Part shown: positions 24,101-35,300 of the stretch, piece by piece
Layout: every line of letters starts with the position of its first letter
Position numbering within the stretch: the first letter of the stretch is position 1
Source: Volutella citrinella
Lineage: Eukaryota; Ascomycota; Sordariomycetes; Hypocreales; Nectriaceae
Direction: 5' to 3'
Length of the DNA: 64,000 nt
NCBI GenBank assembly: GCA_034401135.1
Contig: JAWZSP010000005.1
Location: 2,480,001 to 2,544,000 of the forward strand
Translations under genes and position numbers: made by a program
Notes under the pieces: generated by a model
The model's input: the letters and a program-made list of their open reading frames with translations, nothing else
The model's database searches: none
Told to the model about the DNA's origin: nothing

Positions 24101-24194
24101 TAACATAATATCACAGGCCCCATACAGCATGTCCAGATCAAGAGGCACGACTACGCCTACCTTGCAGCAGCTCCCGGGTGAGAAGGCAGTTTGA
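21159..24194 (+). CDS. cho2: phosphatidylethanolamine N-methyltransferase (CHO2/PEM1)
   Basis: Three exons, 21159..21342, 21405..24064 and 24117..24194, give 973 aa. The first intron (phase 1) joins T-P-D-G-S to [17 protein letters not shown], the conserved start of the fungal enzyme. The last intron (GTACGC, TGCTAAC branch) adds a 25-residue tail ending G-E-K-A-V. The protein has many membrane helices and two PEMT-type methyltransferase halves, the first near [20 protein letters not shown] and the second near [21 protein letters not shown] soluble C-terminal domain follows. CHO2 carries out the first AdoMet-dependent methylation of phosphatidylethanolamine in the ER, on the way to phosphatidylcholine. 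Length fits the filamentous-fungal family, which is somewhat longer than yeast Cho2 (869 aa). Confidence 0.95.
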
Positions 24195-24369
24195 TCTTTC
24201 CGATGAAGCCGGTAGAAATAAACGGAGTATCATGATTGTGGAGTGACTGGGGGTTCCTGCCTGTCAGGCGTTTGGGTGGATGTGGTTGATGGTTGCTAAA
24301 AGTAAGAACTGCTTGGTATATGGCTGTAAACTAGGAAGAAAAAAAAGGCTAGACGGATCGAAACGGTGA

Positions 24370-25758
24370 CTATTGTGGTTGCATATCTTGGTTCTGACGT
24401 GAGACAAGGCTTGTTGACCCTGAGTCGCCTGAACCTGTTGGTGATAGAGTAGCTCTTTGTTGACCGTCTCTGAAAAACTGTATCGGCCAAGACGCCCATT
24501 CGCGACATGACTCTGAAGCCCGGAGGATCTCTGTGATAAGGTGTTGAGCCCACCCTTCCACAAACCAGTGATTTCTCTGAACGGTGGCCAGGAGAACGGC
24601 GAAGTGTCCCAGAATGGCCAAAGCGATGCCGTCTTTGTTCTCCAAGAGCTGGACGAAGGCGTCATCCAGCTGATAGAGCCACGAGATGACGACTTGCATC
24701 GTGCCCTCTACATGGTGCTCAGCATCATGGCCCTTGCCAAAGGTCGACTCGAAGCAGCCTGTTAATACTTGCAGCTCGTGCTCGAGCATCTTGTGAGCAG
24801 AAGGCTCAGCAAAGGCGTGCATCGCACAAGAGAGTTGGTCGAGAGACAGGCGCCAGTCCTCACGACCGCTGGGGAGCGGTGACTCGTCCTCGGAAGCATT
24901 GCTCTCTTCGGCTGAAGGCTTGGGGAAGTACTCTGCCAGCGGACCTGAGAAGATGGACGACCAGCCGGTGGTTTGGACCACTAGCCTCACACCTCTCAGA
25001 AGTGGGAGCCATGACACTTGTCCTTCGTCTGCGACTACCAGCAGATGCCCTGCTCGAGGGCCTTTCCCCAGAGCAGCAAAGCAGACGAGAACGGCGGTGA
25101 TATAGAGAACTGGGGCGGTATCTCGGCTCAGGCCCTTCAAAAGCACCGTCGCCGCCCGCAGAGCGGTTGTGGCGTGGCGCTCCGCAAGATGATAGTATCC
25201 TTCGGAGTCCAAGGGGTTCTCCCGAGCGAGTTGGTAGGCCGAGAGAGCCAGCATCATGTCCAAGACGCAGGGATACTTGAAACCCAGCCGAGGCACGCCT
25301 ATCGCCCATAGTTTGCTGTCATCGCCCTCCAACGAGGTGGTCGTGTGTATCATCCAATTGTGGAAGAGTTCCATGTCTTCGACGTTGAGCATCTGGCTGG
25401 ACCGGCCAGCCGCCTCAGCGAGTGAGGTTTGGCGAATCTGCTCGGCCCAGGAAGCCCAGTCGGACCTGGGTCTGCCCCGGCGCGACGACTTGGGGGCTGA
25501 TGGAGTCGGGGATGCTGCTGAAGCAGCCGACGATGATGGTGGAACGGGCGAGAAGTCGCAAGAGACTCCAAATCGAGCGCAGTTTCCACATTCAGGCTTA
25601 ACCTCGTCGCACTGCGAGGCACGCGGTGCCCTATGATCAATATCGCGAGCCTGGAGAGGAAGCGACTGTTGGAAAGGGTTGCTTACCTTTATTTTCCGCT
25701 TCTTACATGTTTGGCAGCCGAGCCGGGACTTTGCATGAGGTCGTCGTGTTTTAGCCAT
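24370..25758 (-). CDS. Zn2Cys6 transcription factor with UPC2-type architecture
   Basis: Two exons on the minus strand, 25758..25687 and 25611..24370, give 437 aa. The 75-bp intron (GTAAGC donor, CAG acceptor) is stop-free and a multiple of three. It cuts the zinc cluster between KKRKIK and CDEVKPEC; splicing yields a correct C-x2-C-x6-C-x6-C-x2-C-x6-C cluster (Cys15, 18, 25, 32, 35, 42). A Ser/Ala/Pro linker and an R-R-G-R-P-R AT-hook-like element follow. The effector domain begins M-E-L-F-H-N-W-M-I-H-T-T and has W-A-I-G-V-P-R-L-G-F, like sterol-uptake regulators of the Upc2 type. The gene is divergent from an RTA1-family gene and tail-to-tail with CHO2 (175 bp apart). The Upc2-like label is a resemblance; its targets are unknown. 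Confidence 0.83.
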   Translation of the reverse strand: MAKTRRPHAKSRLGCQTCKKRKIKVSNPFQQSLPLQARDIDHRAPRASQCDEVKPECGNCARFGVSCDFSPVPPSSSAASAASPTPSAPKSSRRGRPRSDWASWAEQIRQTSLAEAAGRSSQMLNVEDMELFHNWMIHTTTSLEGDDSKLWAIGVPRLGFKYPCVLDMMLALSAYQLARENPLDSEGYYHLAERHATTALRAATVLLKGLSRDTAPVLYITAVLVCFAALGKGPRAGHLLVVADEGQVSWLPLLRGVRLVVQTTGWSSIFSGPLAEYFPKPSAEESNASEDESPLPSGREDWRLSLDQLSCAMHAFAEPSAHKMLEHELQVLTGCFESTFGKGHDAEHHVEGTMQVVISWLYQLDDAFVQLLENKDGIALAILGHFAVLLATVQRNHWFVEGWAQHLITEILRASESCREWASWPIQFFRDGQQRATLSPTGSGDSGSTSLVSRQNQDMQPQ

Positions 25759-26376
25759 GGCCTCACCGAATATTCTCTCGCTATAGGGCTAATTGTTGGA
25801 CAAGTTTCAAACTGGCGGCCAGGAGGAGATCAAGCAAGCACTCATAGTAAGATATAGGAGAGGCGAGGCACCTAGAGACACGAAAGGCCTGACGCATGGA
25901 CAATCTTGAGAGTGCCGTACCCGTGATCCACTCGACAAGAAGCCCCGAGTGAGTCCAGAGCGTGCTAACGCGTCACTCAAGCCTGCGTTGTGCCGAGCAT
26001 TACCCCAAATCTGACCAATGTCCGTGGCGCGCCGGCGCAAGAGCTTGTCTTGTTACCGTTTCGGATTCCGTATCGATACGCAAAAACGCTGATTGAACAG
26101 CCGTGGGCCGAAAATATGGGGACGAGGCCGTGTGTCGGCGGGAACAGACCGGCCGGCGACGAGAGCGCGGCTTTGCTGGTGGGACCGCGGCGGGTCCGAG
26201 ATGCGAAGGACTTGATACGTAAAACCGAGTCCAGGGAGCGATACGATGTCCTCTGGGGAGAGGAGAGAATAAAGGAAGTCGAAATCCTGTGAGAATGGAG
26301 TTTGTTTTGTCTTCGTCTCTCATACCCGCCTCCCCTGCCCAATCGTTTGCCTTCGACATCGCCGATTGTCACCACC
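25759..26376. promoter_or_regulatory. shared divergent promoter of the Zn2Cys6 and RTA1-family genes
   Basis: The start codons of the two genes lie 618 bp apart and face away from each other, so this region serves both. It contains a composite symmetric element at 26062-26080. Confidence 0.6.
26062..26080. promoter_or_regulatory. candidate regulator site: CGG-N3-CCG overlapping a 12-bp palindrome
   Basis: Bases 26062-26070 read CGGATTCCG, an inverted CGG pair with 3-bp spacing, the kind bound by Zn2Cys6 dimers. Bases 26069-26080 read CGTATCGATACG, a perfect 12-bp palindrome whose CGTAT half-site resembles the core of the yeast Upc2 sterol element (TCGTATA). No binding is shown; the site is inferred from symmetry and position. 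Confidence 0.4.
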
Positions 26377-27293
26377 ATGTCTACCCCCAAAGGATACGCT
26401 CCATTCGATCTGTACCCATACAACCCGTCGGAAAGTGCTGCATTTGGGTTCTTGGGCCTATTTGCGACGGCCTGCGTCCTGAACATGGTGGCCATGGCTT
26501 TCTATCGTTCAATGTTCTCGCTGCCCCTGGTCATTGGTTGTGGAAGTAAGTGCTGTTGTTCCGTTTGCCTTGATGCGGTGCGACGAGGCTCTTGAACTGA
26601 CCATTACCTTACCATGTCATAGTGGAAGCTGCTGCATACTACATCAGATCGCAGTCCCACGACGACGTCCGCAAGACACTTCCTTTCCTCCTTCAGAACC
26701 TCCTGCTGCTGGCATCACCCCCGTTTCTGGCAGCTAGCATCTATATGTCTCCTCGGCGCATAGCGCGGGTTCTTGATGGGGAGCATTTGTCAATCAGCCC
26801 AAAGCTTTTGACCAAGCTGTTTGTGGTTGTTGACATTGCCTGCCTGGTTACTCAAACAGCCGGGTCCATCATGTCGGGCAGCGAAATGCCCGACGAGGCG
26901 AAGACAGGCAAGACGCTGATCCTGACTGGTTTGATCCTTCAGATCGTTGCTTTCTGTCTCTTCATTGCCTGCACCGTAGCATTTCAGAGGCGTGTGCTGT
27001 CTGCCAACTTTCAACTCCCTCGCAGCTCCCAGTTGTCATGGCAGCGTTGCCTCTATGGTCTCTACACCATCAGCGTCCTTTTCATTATTCGAAACGCCAC
27101 CCGAATTGTTGAGTATCAGCAAGGCAGTGATGGTGAAATGCTGTCTAACGAAGTGTACATTTATGTACTGGACGGCTGCGTTATGCTCACGGTGGTGGTC
27201 GTGTTTTTAGTCCTGCACCCAGGAAGACTCAGAATGAAGGCACGACGTTTGTCAAAGCAAAGTCCGCTTGGCGACCCTATACCACTGGAGTAA
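26377..27293 (+). CDS. RTA1-family seven-helix membrane protein (lipid-translocating exporter type)
   Basis: Two exons, 26377..26545 and 26623..27293, give 279 aa. The intron (GTAAGT to TAG) splits a Met codon (A|TG). The start Y-A-P-F-D-L-Y-P-Y-N-P-S is typical of RTA1-like proteins. About seven hydrophobic helices follow, with the family segments L-L-A-S-P-P-F-L-A-A-S-I-Y-M and C-L-V-T-Q-T-A-G-S-I-M-S-G. Near the end lies R-N-A-T-R-I-V-E-Y, close to the usual R-x-x-x-R-x-x-E/G signature. Family members include yeast Rta1, Rsb1 and Pug1, tied to resistance to sterol inhibitors, sphingoid-base release or haem/porphyrin transport. Substrate is unknown. Placement beside a UPC2-like regulator suggests a link to membrane-lipid stress. 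Confidence 0.88.
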
Positions 27294-30089
27294 CGGAAGC
27301 ATCATTTGGGCTTGGTGGAGAGGTTGATTTTGTTGGGCTGGTTTCCGGGGTGGCGTTTGGAGAATGCAATAGTCGCTTGGGGTCACCTCTGAATTAGTAT
27401 GGACATATCAAATCATGCATTGTCCAACTGTGGTCGTGATGGCGTGAACAACAAAAGGGGTGCATCTTCCATTTGGGTCATTTGAGTGCTGATGCCGCAA
27501 AGGGCTGCTCCGCAAATGTGGAGGAGGGAGTGCAAACGAGCGGGTGATGTGACCCGAACCTGTGTCCTGATGATCTGATAGGAGAAGATGAGGTCAAACA
27601 GCCGCTGACTGCATGGAAATAGCATTCCGCACTCTCCACCTGGCGGGCGTCGGCCCCTCCTCCGCCCGCAGCCTGGGTGCCACTAGCGTTGGCACCAGAC
27701 CGATGAGTTGGGTTTGGTGGTCCGTGGATTGGTGGTAGGAGGGCTCCTGGAGGAAACTGGCGCCCACCCCATGTTTTCCCCGCAGCGAGGACAAGCATCT
27801 CCTTGGACGGACTTTCTCTTGCGAGCTGCTCCCGCTGCCATCCGCAGCTGTGGGGGTGGTCGGTATGCAGCTGGCCACGAGATTGGCCGTGGCGTCCGGG
27901 TTGTTCGGGCGCATATGACTTGCTCTAGCAGATGAATCTGTCCTATTCGGGCCGTTGACATCCCCGCTAGTTGTGGCTGCTGGTGTGCTCCGGTCGTTGG
28001 TACTGCCGAGCATCAGGGCGACGAATGCGGCGCGTCGGGAGCAGGTCGAGGACGCTTGGATCAAACATGATGGGTGCGGCACGTCGGGAGCAGGTCAAGG
28101 ACGCTTGGCTGGATCGACCAAGATGGATGCCGTCGAGCATCAGGTCATGTTGCAGCCGGAGGGTCTGGCTGCTCCTTGGCCGAGGACCCTGTGTCAGAGG
28201 CTGGCTTTCTGGGAATGATACTCAGATGATGCAATGAAGCTTCTTGTGTCATGCTTGGCCATCACCCCGCGCGGCCAACCTGGCCGGCCGCCTTGATTTT
28301 GCTCGCCAGCTCGACTTTTGCCACAGCTCCAGGGGCGGATGATGCTGCCCAGGCAGGCGAGCAGGCAGGCGACACACGCAAAGGCAGATGATCTGGGGGA
28401 TGCTCAACTGCCCAGGCTGCTCCCATGACCAGAGACCAGGGCTTCGGGGCGCTAGCCAGCGCTTCTGCTCGGACAGAGGGGAGGTTAATATCTGTGATTG
28501 CTCTGGATTTCCGTCTTGATGCCCCAAGGAAGAAGGGATTTGCCGAATATACGCGCTGTGCATTGCCGAACGTTGTATTCCCAGGGTCTTGTGGCTGAAG
28601 GAAAATGATGAGCGCGGTGGTCCTTAATTTGACGTAGATCCCTTCGTTGATACCTTCCATGCCTTAGATCACCTCCATCGAGAGGTCGGGTACTTGGCGG
28701 GCAGGCAGTTCCCAGGAGGTGGTTGCCCATAACGCTCGGGCAGCTGTCAACTGGTGGGGATGGATCTAATAGCACTGTGCTGCCCGGCGAGGCTATAGGG
28801 GCGCTTTGACATAGTACTGCCCGCCGACGGGGGCTTCACAGGGGACATCCATGTCAAAATACAGCGATGGGCCTTACTAGGTAAATCAATCAACAGGACC
28901 CCTGCCCATTGTGTCGGTGCGACATCCAGGCATATCGTCTCATTACTCCTCTGGCAACAAATCCTTTGCAAAACGCAGCACCAGGACGGTTGTCCAAGCC
29001 GCGGGGCCTGATGTGTCTGTTGATGTTCAACGGAGGCAGCGGCGATTGCTCGGCACTCCTGAGATCCACGGTAGTACTAGCAGTGCTGACATCGACTGAC
29101 AAACGTGTTCTAGTTCTTGCGCAACAACAGGCCATGGCCGCAGCTCGTTCAACGCGTAATTATGCTCTCCGCCCGCCACACTGTCGGCATTTCATCGTTC
29201 TGGGGAAGGGGGTCCACGCCCCGACGGACCTAGGACCATTCGCGGCGTGAGTAGCGAGAGCTCTGCGGTGTCCAGTCAAGTTCAAGGGCTTTGGGGGTGG
29301 AGGGGGGGAGCTGCCCCTGCTCGGTGCAGAGTCTAGACACCATCTTTCCAGCACAGTGAGCGGCATCAACGGCATGGACATGGGCCCATCTCCCCTTCAA
29401 CCCTCCATGCGGCCCCTCCATGTCAAGCATGGCGCCCATTTCTTCCCCAATGGAGACGAGGCCACAGCTAGGTCGGATTTGGATACTCAGTCGCCAACTG
29501 TGGCAGGCCACACCATCGTCCACTGTCGAGTACTCCAGAAGTTCCCCAGGGCCGCAGTCCACCGACCAGGATACTCCACCTCGATGCCCTTGTCCACCCA
29601 CCGCCTGCTTAGCCGTTGTCCGGGGCTCCAGAATGTGCCTCGCTAATACCGTGTCGAAGCCCTCCACCATACATAACCGCCGCCATGCCGTATTCGCCGC
29701 TCCAGGGAATCTCTGTCCTCGGCTCGCGCTCATCGAGTACCTGTCTTGTCGCTCAGGCCACCGGTGCCCCCTCCGAAAGGCCAACCTGTGATTGTCGCCG
29801 CATCATTTCTTGATTTTGATTTCGCTGGAAACTCCTCGACACAAGATCCCAAGCCGATGTGAGCTCTCGATGAATCGCCTGATTATCGTCTGCCAGTGCC
29901 CGACCCGCCGTTTCGCTTGCAGCATGCCTCGCTGCTAGCAAAATCCAATCGAGACTTTGTACATTACTCGTCCGATCTCCGTTTCTAATTCGACGCATTC
30001 TTCAAAGCCCCGACGGTTTTACTTGTATTCTGCGCCGAGCCTGGCTCAAGGACGGTTGGCTCAGGCGCCTTCCTATTCGAAAAAAAACC
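27294..30089. other. gene-poor spacer of 2.8 kb
   Basis: No convincing gene is found. It includes an imperfect direct repeat at about 28026-28108. Its right end should contain the promoter and leader of the regulator starting at 30090. Confidence 0.45.
28026..28108. repeat. imperfect direct repeat of about 34 bp
   Basis: Two copies start at 28026 and 28075, 49 bp apart. They share G-T-C-G-G-G-A-G-C-A-G-G-T-C and A-G-G-A-C-G-C-T-T-G-G blocks and differ mostly by G/A changes. This looks like a local duplication in non-coding DNA. Confidence 0.65.
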
Positions 30090-32317
30090 ATGTCTGCAAC
30101 ATCAACAGAAAAATCTCCTCTCTCAGCGGCTATTTCGTCTTCAAGGCCGTTCCCGATCCCATCGCGCGATACTTTCACCATAGATATTCCGACCAACACT
30201 ATCACTGCTGACCTGCTCGAGTCTGCCGGAAGCAACAAGTCGCCATCCGTACTCAAGGGTCAGAGGACACCTAGCTTCAGCAGAGACAACATGCTTGGAT
30301 CTACACATAAATCCCGCCATCTTTCTCAGTCGTCTGACAACAGGCCTGAAGCTATGTCCAACGGCACGCAAAAGGTCTCGGGCGACGAGAGTTCGAACCC
30401 GCTCAAAAGGAGAAACACTGATGCGGGCGTCGACTATCCTAGGCGCCGAGCGACTATTGCTGTACGTACTATATCACGCGTTTTGTTTTTTATCATAGTA
30501 CTTTGGTTGACCGAGTCCGCAGTGTGAGGTCTGTCGCTCGAGGAAATCTCGCTGCGACGGAACCAAGCCCAAGTGCAAGCTTTGTACTGAGCTGGGCGCA
30601 GAATGCATTTACCGTGAACCCGGCATCAAGTTGGACGCTGGCGACAAGCTCATCCTGGAACGACTGAACCGCATCGAAAACCTGCTCCAAATGTCAATGG
30701 TCAGTTCGACTGCGGGTGGGCTTGGAATAACAGGCGATTCGCCCTCCATCAGCAATGGGACCGGTCTCAGCGGCGAGAACGTATTCATGAACCCCAACCC
30801 AGGCAACCTGGTCGGCGTCATCCCGAACGGAGGCTTCGGCACTTGGTCGACACAACAAATCGGGACCAACATCTCAACAATGCCCAAGGTCCATACCAAT
30901 GCCGCCATGCACCTTCTGCAGTGGCCCCTCATTAGAGACCTGGTATCCAGACCGTACGACCCTCAAATCCTGCTCCAGCTTGAGATGGCCCGAGAACCTC
31001 TCCACTCTCTGACCAAGACACCTTGCGTGGACTTGTCGAATACTCAGGCATACATTGAGGCTTACTTCGAGCGAGTCAACGTTTGGTATGCCTGCGTCAA
31101 TCCATACACCTGGCGCAGCCAGTATCGGGCAGCTCTTTCCAACGGGTTTCGTGAGGGGCCTGAGAGCTGCATCGTCTTGCTGGTCCTAGCTCTTGGCCAG
31201 GCTAGCCTGCACGGTAGCATCTCTCGGATAGTGCCTCACGATGATCCACCAGGATTGCAATACTTCACAGCCGCTTGGTCGCTTCTCCCTGGAATGATGA
31301 CCGCAAATAGTGTCGTTGCGGCCCAATGTCATCTTCTTGCCGCCGCATACCACTTCTATCTTGTGCGGCCGATGGAAGCTTGGAACCTCCTGTGTACTAC
31401 TAGCACAAAGCTCCAGCTTTTACTGATGGCGCCGAGCCGGATTCCGAGCCAACAGAGAGAGCTCGTGGAGCGCATCTATTGGAACGCACTGTTATTCGAA
31501 AGCGACCTGTTGGCGGAGCTCGATCTTCCTCACTCCGGTGTCGTTCAGTTTGAAGAAAATGTTGGTCTCCCGGGCGGATTCGAAGGCGATGAGACGGAAC
31601 AACCGGTTGGGCGGGATGAGCTCTGGTATTTCCTTGCTGAGATTGCGCTGCGACGCCTGCTCAACCGGGTTAGCCAACTCATTTACTCAAAGGACTCTAT
31701 GGCTTCAACGACAAGCCTGGAGCCTGTTGTCGCGGAGCTGGACTACCAACTTACCCAGTGGTACGAGAGCCTGCCACTACCTCTTCAATTCCCATTTACG
31801 CGGACTGTCCTACAAGATCCAACACAAACCGTCCTTCGACTTCGGTTCTTTGCCTGTAGAACCATAATCTATCGGCCATACATTCTGGCTGTGTTGGATA
31901 ATGAACAGGCAGTCCTTGACCCAGCTGTCCGAGAGAGCTGCCACAAATGTCTCGAGGCTTGTATACGGCAGCTTGAACACATATCCGAGCAGTAAGTCTC
32001 GCCGGTTCCTGTAAATCCTAAAATTCTTATGAAACCTGTGACTAACAATCTTCAGCCACGCCGGCCACATGCCGTATATTTGGCAAGGCGCATTGTCCGT
32101 GGTATCACAAGCACTACTCATCATGGGCGCCACGATGTCACCGTCCTTGCAAGGCATCCTGCTCACACTGGTACCCAACCACGAGACATTGGATCAAATA
32201 ATCACCGAAGTTGTCGTTGAAATAGAGCGCTACGCAGCGCTGGCTCCGAGTCTTACATTGGCGGCTGAAATCATCCGGGAGGCCGAGACTAGAAGGCGCA
32301 GCTTTTTGGGTGGCTGA
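30090..32317 (+). CDS. Zn2Cys6 fungal-specific transcription factor
   Basis: Three exons, 30090..30461, 30523..31991 and 32056..32317, give 700 aa. The first intron sits immediately before the first zinc-cluster cysteine. The cluster is C-x2-C-x6-C-x6-C-x2-C-x6-C (Cys125, 128, 135, 142, 145, 152). It is followed by L-I-L-E-R-L-N-R-I-E-N-L-L, a short dimerisation coil. The middle region (about 270-560) has the helical fungal-regulator layout, including E-A-Y-F-E-R-V-N-V-W-Y and W-N-A-L-L-F-E-S-D-L-L-A-E-L. The third exon restores G-H-M-P-Y-I-W-Q-G after a His codon split by the intron (CA|C). The acidic/Ser-rich N-terminus is disordered. Targets are unknown, and no metabolic gene sits next to it. 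Confidence 0.87.
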
Positions 32318-35300
32318 TCTACAACAATGAAGATTTTGAGTCTCAACTGCGAACACGACGTCCCTAACACTGACTGAAAAGAACAAAAAAGAAACCCAGC
32401 GGATGGCCCGGTCCAGCACGCGGAAGTCGATGTCTTACAACACTTTGTTGCGTCTGTCTTACGTCTTGCGAACGTCGGGACCAATACATTATTCTACCAA
32501 ACAAACACGGATACTGGCAGGATGTACTGGATATTTGCCATACGACGACTCCGTGCACTCAGTAAGCGAACGCTGTGAGACCGGACCATTGGGAGCGGCA
32601 CTTCGTATGCAAGCGCCACGGCAGTTCGGTGGAAGACTCCAAGGCACGAGCCCCCCCGTGATTCCTGATTCCTTGGACCTGGGCTTTCTATCGCACCGAC
32701 AACTGCATCTGGCTTCGACAGGCGTTGTACCACAGAACGACATTCGAGATACAAACCAGAGGTGGTGGTGGGACGCCAAGGTTCCAGTTGCGGGTATCGG
32801 GCCGAAAACCCCGCCTCCGCCATTCATCACCCAATACCTGCGCAGCCGAGATACCTCCCCCCTGTAACTCCAAGGTTGCACTACGCCACAACAGACTGGC
32901 ACAGTTTTTTGCGAGTGCGCTTGACACCCTTACCGGGGCTTGTTGGGCTGTCTCCGTGCCCCGGCTGTCCTTTAGTCCGAGTTTCAATGCAAAGAGGAGG
33001 AGTGAAACAGGGCCACTGCCCCTATTGTTGGCATTCCCGTGGAGGCATGTAAAGGTGAGGGCCAATGAGGCGAATGGTACGGGCGTCATGTTCTTCGCCC
33101 AACCAAGGGCGAGCGGTTTCTCAGTGTTACATTGGCGCTGTTCCGGGGTTCTTTGGGTAGCACAAATAGAGCGAGCCTATCACTTTAATTTCAGTTGCGG
33201 TGCCTCGGGAGACACAAAAATTCGAAGGGGTGCACAGCACCACACGCCATGAGTCGCTCATGTAAGCTTTAGTGGTTAGTGAGACATCGGTTATTTAAAT
33301 CAGAAGCGGCAAGCCAGGAGCTCTTCCACCAACAGGCTCTGGTCTGGCCTCCTTGAAAGCATAGAGCAGAATTTGTCTCACTGATGATGGCCATTTTAGG
33401 TAAACTTCTACTAGGGCGGGGCCGAGTATTGCCTCATGTGGGGCCGGACCGGGCCGTGGCGTCCCGGTGGTGTTTGCTTGACTAGTAGCGGCTGCAACAA
33501 CCAACTTTCCTCCAACTGGTTCTCTTCAATCGGTGGTCTATGCAACATGACGATGTGGATATGCTGCAATCCGTAAAGGCGAAAAGCCCTCATCTTCTCC
33601 AAGATTTTAGCGTGATCGCAGAACAAGCTTATCAAACACTGAGCCAATGACGAGTCGCCGTCTCCCTCACCAACACCCTAGGCAGCATGCACTTACCTCC
33701 TGATATCAATGGAAAGCCCGATGGAGGAAGGCTGTGTTATTTTGGCTGCATTGCAGGAAAATACAAAGCGAGTAAGGCTCTGTGAGTTGGGCGGCAACGT
33801 TGGACGGTTTCTTGCACTTTCCCACAGCCTTACGGCAAGAGATGTGGCAAGCAGATCACAACAGCCTGAAAAGGCAAGGCCCCTTATCAGAGCAACATCA
33901 CCCTGCATGCTTTGATGTGGGGAAGAGGGTGCTCCTTTGTGTCTGGCTGATGCTTGGGCTGGGGTGCGTGACACTGGGCTAGCGAATGTGCAAATTGGGT
34001 TCGCAGGGCACGCAAGTATTTCCTCGAACAGGCCAATTAGGGGGGAATGGTGGCAGCTTTTCCCATTACAAAGTCCAAAGTGCAAATCATGGTGCAGGAG
34101 TCTCAGATCCACGGGTGTGCATGGCTGGGCTTGAGCAACTGGCCCAGATGTTCAGCCCACGATGCCCCCCTCCCGTATTTAATCCACGCACTCTGACGAT
34201 AGTTGGGCGAGGATGGATTTCACGAAGCCGATCGAAGGCCGTTGACCGAGTGGAACCCTCCACGGTGAGGCCGGCCGACTGAGGATAGAATTTGCCTGGC
34301 TGGGAATGTCCACTGGGAGTAAGTGCTGGGAAGATCCATGTCGCGGGGATGGGGGTGAGAGATATTGGTGGCGAAATGGCTCTGCTTTTAGCCCTTCCTT
34401 TCTTTTTATCGACGTCCTCGAAACTTCCGTATCGGCTTTAGTGCTCAGTGTGTGTCACTACCGTGCAGTGTCAAAGTGGAAATTGACGCGGGACAGATGG
34501 GGGGGCAGCGCCGTCCCTGATCCGATACACGCTGATTGCTCTCCGAGTCGGGCCAGGACCGGTGCGGCTGCCGGCGTGCAACGGAACAGGTCCTGGCCAG
34601 TCGTTAGATGCCCTGAAGAATACAGCCTACTGCTTACTGTACTATGTAGTACATGATGCAAGCCTGTTGGGTGTTACGGCTTCCGTATGCGGGGTGCTAC
34701 GTTCAAATGGCGCGGCTGGGGGAAAGGATGAGATGACACGGGGCGCACGCACACGGACGCTTGCACGGCATGGGCGGCGGCGCAAGGCACAAGAGGGAAG
34801 CCGGCTCAGCTGACGGCGGGCGTGGCATCCCTGCGCGCATGAAACCCTATCATCTGGACGATGTTGGAGCGTGAGCGATTGATTGACGAGGGATGGAGTG
34901 CGACTAGTGGCTTGGGGTTTTGGGAGGAGCAGAGGGGACTGAAGCTATTGGAGACGACTGGTATCTGCGAGCCCTACTGATAGTTTTAGCTTGGTTACTA
35001 CCAGTAGTTGTAAGTAGTGGTACTGTCGATAGGACCTCTGAGGAAGGTAGGCGGGCGCCCGCCACGTGATGGGATGGAGTGCTTGTGATCACGTCCAGCC
35101 ACTGGCCCAGGATGCGGCAGCAGTGTTGGCAGCATCATCAGCAGGAGAAGCAACAGCAGCACCCGTAGCCACAGTCGCAGTCACAATCACAGCGGCGGGC
35201 CTCTCGTATGATTCGATTCGCCAGGACGTGCGGCATCCCGCCGGCCTCGCCTTGAAGAGTCCTGGACTGCATGCAGACACCACCACCACCAACCATGGGC

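Noticed and set aside
14199..27293. Secondary-metabolite cluster (FAD monooxygenase, Zn2Cys6 regulator, RTA1 exporter)
   Set aside because: No polyketide synthase, NRPS, terpene synthase or prenyltransferase, and housekeeping genes (eIF3g, CHO2) lie between them.
32725..33252. 175-codon frame in the 4-kb spacer
   Set aside because: No ATG-supported conserved segment; compositional.
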